Source: Nymphaea colorata (Eukaryota; Streptophyta; Magnoliopsida; Nymphaeales; Nymphaeaceae). Taken from it: a stretch of 64,000 bases of DNA. The DNA lies in NCBI RefSeq assembly GCF_008831285.2, contig NC_045139.1, positions 22,114,412 to 22,178,411 on the forward strand, read 5' to 3'. Below, in pieces: positions 61,001 to 64,000 of this stretch. A model generated the notes under the pieces. That model was not told where the DNA came from and did no database searches. It saw only the letters and a list, made by a program, of their open reading frames with translations. Every line of letters begins with the position of its first letter. Position 1 is the first letter of the stretch. Position numbers and translations under genes: made by a program.

Positions 61001-61298
61001 TGCTCAAGCTTGGCATGTCATGCTCGACTCGTGCTCGAACTTGTGGTGTATACAAGTCGAGCTGGGACCTGGCTGGCCCAGCACCTCAAGCCAGCTCATG
61101 TACATGCCTTTCTATATCATGGTTCGCTACAATTTCTCATTCTTTGCTTTTGGGTTGAAAAATATGCAAATGTGCTTATACTTGTTGCTTGATGCAGACA
61201 TGGGCGTTGAAAGACTGGTTAGGTTGAAAGGTCTGACAGAACCACAAATTGTAAAGAAGCTGGAAGAACTTGTCAAGGCCGGGGAACCCATGCCGTGA
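57615..61298 (+). CDS. NADH dehydrogenase (complex I) B8 subunit, NDUFA2-type
   Basis: The CDS is join(57615..57700, 57958..58064, 61198..61298), 97 aa. It encodes the small accessory subunit of mitochondrial complex I known as B8/NDUFA2, with an L51/S25/CI-B8 thioredoxin-like fold. Exon 1 gives MAWRGHLSRNLKELRLHFCQ then TSPASDSAR. Exon 2 gives EFVLRNYKDLKTLNPTFPIL, then IRECSGAEPQLWARY. Exon 3 gives DMGVERLVRLKGLTEPQIVK and ends GEPMP. All junctions keep frame: CCAG|GTGAAA, TATGCAG|GGAG, TATG|GTTCTC and GATGCAG|ACATG. Length and residues match the Arabidopsis homologue as I know it. The second intron is 3133 bases, begins with a (TC)n tract, and holds repeated and CTCGAG-rich segments. The gene appears intact. 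Confidence 0.96.
58065..61197 (+). other. Large second intron of the NDUFA2-type gene
   Basis: 3.1 kb of intron in a 97-codon gene. It starts GTTCTCTCTC. A 47-bp segment containing GGCCAGAAAACAGAAGTC is duplicated at 59086-59132 and 59156-59202. CTCGAG/GACTCGA-rich patches lie at 60310-60390 and 61005-61080, resembling the field at 16.4 kb. (CT)n tracts occur at 60498-60515 and 60874-60891. No separate gene is recognised. Confidence 0.7.
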
Positions 61299-62382
61299 TT
61301 CTGTTGTGCTTCAATGTAGTTCTGTTCTCGTTTTCACTTGGAAATAATGTACTTTGTATGGTTTGGAGCATTTTCTTCTACCATGTTGGAACGGTTTCTT
61401 GTTTTGACGTCAAAAAGGTGAAACTAGTTCAAGCTGGATTGGATTCATTGACGTTTCATTTTTGCTGGTGACTGCTATTTCATTAGCTCCAACATCCAAC
61501 ATTTGGACATAATGAAGTTGTTTACATTATGGCTCTTTTTCCTCGCACATAAAAACTGCACCCAAACAGTGAGACTAAGCCCCAAAGGGACATGAAACAT
61601 AACGGAATTTTGAAAGAGAAAGCAACCCAATGATAGTACTTGAAAAGTTGCATGGTAATAGATTTGCTTAACCACGACTTGACCAAGAACCTGAAAAATT
61701 AGGACTCAGGTCAATATCATAAACCATAGCAATTTGTGGTGGTTCCGAACGTTTCGCGGTGATCGTATTCAACTAAAATGAAAGCAACTTCATGGTTTTA
61801 TTTGGGTCCAGGTATCATGTTGCCTATATGGTACAAAAAGGAGTTCTTTGTGGGGTTTCCCAATATGAACCCTGAAGTATTATCACAGAAACATTGTTGC
61901 AGGCTACCAAACTGAATATTGAAAGTGCGTTCTCCCCCATAGACTCAACCAGCTTGGTTGATCTCCGATTACCGTACACGTGAACCTGCAAAATTTCTCA
62001 CCAATTCAAGAATTTCCTGCTTTTCTTTCCGTCGATATCAAGTTTAAAGATGATCCTTTTGTGGCTATTACAGCAGAAATGTTCTCCCTACAGTAAAAAA
62101 AGCATACAGAATTTTTGTCAGTATAAAATTCTTACAAGCAGGTTTTAGCAGAAAATGAGAAACAAGAAACTAGTTTACTGAAAGGTATAGAAATACAAGA
62201 GAGGATTGACCAGAACATAATTTTCCAGTTTACAGGATTCCTGCAGCAGCGGCAGTAGCAATACATATAACTGAAAAAATGTAGCATTTTTATTCAAATG
62301 CATTCCTACCATCATGAAGAAAAAACGTGAAAGAAAGAGGGTTAGACAAGTACCACAGGCTAATCATCTTTGGTGCAAGTGA
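61299..62382. other. 3' flank of the NDUFA2-type gene, no gene recognised
   Basis: AATAAT at about 61344 is a possible polyadenylation element for the NDUFA2-type gene. The rest is AT-rich, with no conserved frame. Confidence 0.45.
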
Positions 62383-62910
62383 ACCAAGACAAAATCGGTT
62401 ACCTCAAAATCTAAGGAAAATTCAAGCAGCACAAGGCAAAAAGGTGGGATCATCCACCGCAAAATCTTTTTCTTATGATCCTACAAGTTACAGGAACAAA
62501 TTTTAAAACACAAGAAAAGACGGTTCATCTTAGACCAGAAAGAAAACTGGAAATTGTGACTCAATGTTTTCAGTAAAAGCTGTTTAGGGTTTAGGGTTTA
62601 GGGTTTAGGGTTATTTGGACGAGCAATGTTGAAAAAGATCAAGAAATATAGAGAAACATTACCAAGACAAAATCAGTTACCATAAAAATCTAAGGAAAAT
62701 TCAAGCAGCACAAGGCAAAAAGGTGGGATCATCCACTGCAAAATTTTTTCCTTATGATCCTATAAGTTACAGGAACAAATATTAAAATGCTAAATAATAG
62801 AAGGTTCATCTTAGACCAGAAAGAAAACTGGAAACAATGACTCAATGTTTCCAGCAGAAGCTGATTTGGACAAGAAATGTTGAAACCGAGTACGAAATAT
62901 AGATAAAATG
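62383..62910. repeat. Tandem duplication, one copy interrupted by telomere repeats
   Basis: Copy 1 runs 62383-62660 and copy 2 runs 62661 to about 62910. Both open with ACCAAGACAAAATC and share AAATTCAAGCAGCACAAGGC, GGTGGGATCATCCAC and GGTTCATCTTAGACCAG, ending with a GAAATATAGA-type segment. Without the insertion in copy 1, both units are about 248-250 bases. Confidence 0.93.
62583..62612 (+). repeat. Interstitial telomere repeat (TTTAGGG)4TT
   Basis: Four exact TTTAGGG units plus TT sit between GCTG and ATTTGGAC in copy 1 of the duplication. Copy 2 has GCTGATTTGGAC without interruption at 62860-62871. The empty site is therefore visible in the same window, and the insertion is exactly 30 bases. 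Confidence 0.97.
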
Positions 62911-64000
62911 CGGAATTTACAACTAAAAGAAAAATTTTGTTGCATGTATAAGGAAAACAGGAAAAGCAGAGAAAAATATCGGCAGAAAGGCTGTAAGAGT
63001 TGCACAAAAACAAGCTTTGTGGTACAGTGCCAAGCTAATTATCTAATAGTCCACAAGAATATGGCCAATGCAAACCAATCAAGCATGTTACAATTACCAC
63101 CATTGCACCGTAGATCACGCAAGAGAAGAGAAGGTAGCTTTTTTGGAATTTTAACTGAATGAAAATTCATGCATTTATGGGCTTGTAAGATCCAATACAA
63201 AGAATAGGTTTGGATACAGTAGCAGTTCAATGTAATATACAAATGCTCAGTGGCAGAAGTTACGTAAGTTTTTAATTGAGAGTGGCTCCGCCCTTGCAGA
63301 GTGGTCTTCCAAAAATAGATCATAGGTCAAGTAGTAGCATTTTGCAAATCAGTGAAACATGAAAGATATATTAAAGCCATTGAGTACAACTGAGAAAATT
63401 GTCAGTATCTTAAAGGTCCTTCAGGATCAAAAGATGCATAACACACCATGGCAGAGCATTGGGTGAGTGAGTACCATAATCATGAGAACTTATGATGCAA
63501 TCCTGAAATTTAACAGGTCTCAGCAATGAACATTTAACAAATGAAGATATTAGTCCATCTGTTACTGGTCCAGCATCGTATTATATTGTTGATAAACCAG
63601 TAACATGACCACCCAAGTTGGTTGTTTTCTTATAAAGCATAACTTTAAAAGTAGTATGCCTAATCCAATATGTCACGGAACCATCCATAGAGTATTAACA
63701 TAGGAAAAAATAATTTATCCAAGTAAAAGCATGCTAAGAAAAATACTTTACAATTTTGGAAAACATGAAATATAAATATACCATAATTAATGTGGAAGGT
63801 GTTGAACTACATTTTCACTGACAAGTTTTAAATAATTTGAAAGTGTTTTTAGTTCTATGGAATTACTCAATGAAGATCATGTCCTAGTACCCAAACATAG
63901 TCTTATTGTTAAACATGAAAATCAATAAATCACAACTTTCTTTTTAATCATGTTTGAAGAAATTTAGTAAAGATAAGTCATAAATTATCTCAATAAAAAT
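62911..64000. other. AT-rich flank, no gene recognised
   Basis: Short frames only, and no conserved domain, tRNA or clear repeat border. The window ends in AT-rich sequence. Confidence 0.45.

Noticed and set aside
60306-61103. An element in the NDUFA2-type gene intron bounded by CATGTAC(T/A)
   Set aside because: The terminal sequences do not form convincing inverted repeats, so the short direct repeat may be chance.

Overview
This is a stretch of nuclear DNA from a flowering plant. The evidence is an Arabidopsis-type telomere motif (TTTAGGG), plant-type Ty1/copia and Ty3/gypsy (chromovirus) retrotransposons, hAT elements, a plant equilibrative nucleoside transporter, a plant RPL10 with a telo-box/TGGGCC promoter, and a complex I B8 (NDUFA2-type) subunit gene. 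I cannot name the species. The window is gene-poor and repeat-rich. It has three intact protein genes, one tRNA, one decayed duplicate of a lipid-biosynthesis gene, and many transposons at different stages of decay.

Layout. 1-3693: 3' part of a Ty1/copia element on the + strand, cut by the window edge; its gag-pol is in one frame broken by four stops, and one LTR follows. 6408-8450: two-exon nucleoside transporter gene (ENT1-like, +). 9267-9693: hAT-type MITE with a perfect 8-bp target duplication. 9.7-17.8 kb: AT-rich repetitive intergenic DNA. 17785-17865: tRNA-Leu(CAG). 22319-25525: RPL10 (-), an uninterrupted coding exon behind a probable 2.5-kb leader intron that contains a tandem duplication. 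27.2-29.3 kb: dead LINE (+). 33552-38864: decayed hAT transposon with a 7/8 target duplication, a repeated left end and a broken transposase (+). 39761-42363: three exons of a non-processed pseudogene of ethanolamine-phosphate cytidylyltransferase (PECT, -). 43319-43659: non-autonomous hAT element related to the one at 33.5 kb. 45522-55946: a complete but coding-defective Ty3/gypsy chromovirus (-) with 1.3-kb LTRs, PBS, polypurine tract and 5-bp target duplication. 57615-61298: three-exon NDUFA2-type gene (+). 62.4-62.9 kb: a tandem duplication with a 30-bp telomere-repeat insertion in one copy only.

The genes do not form a pathway. RPL10 and the complex I gene are housekeeping genes and both carry TGGGCY-type upstream motifs. 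The most unusual signals are the telomeric insertion at 62.6 kb, the intron-bearing PECT relic, the double left end of the hAT element, the pol frame of the chromovirus running about 70 codons into its own LTR, and (TC)n microsatellites directly abutting the 5' splice sites of two unrelated genes. I did not find a clearly new biological system. Most of the window is well explained by known plant gene and transposon families.
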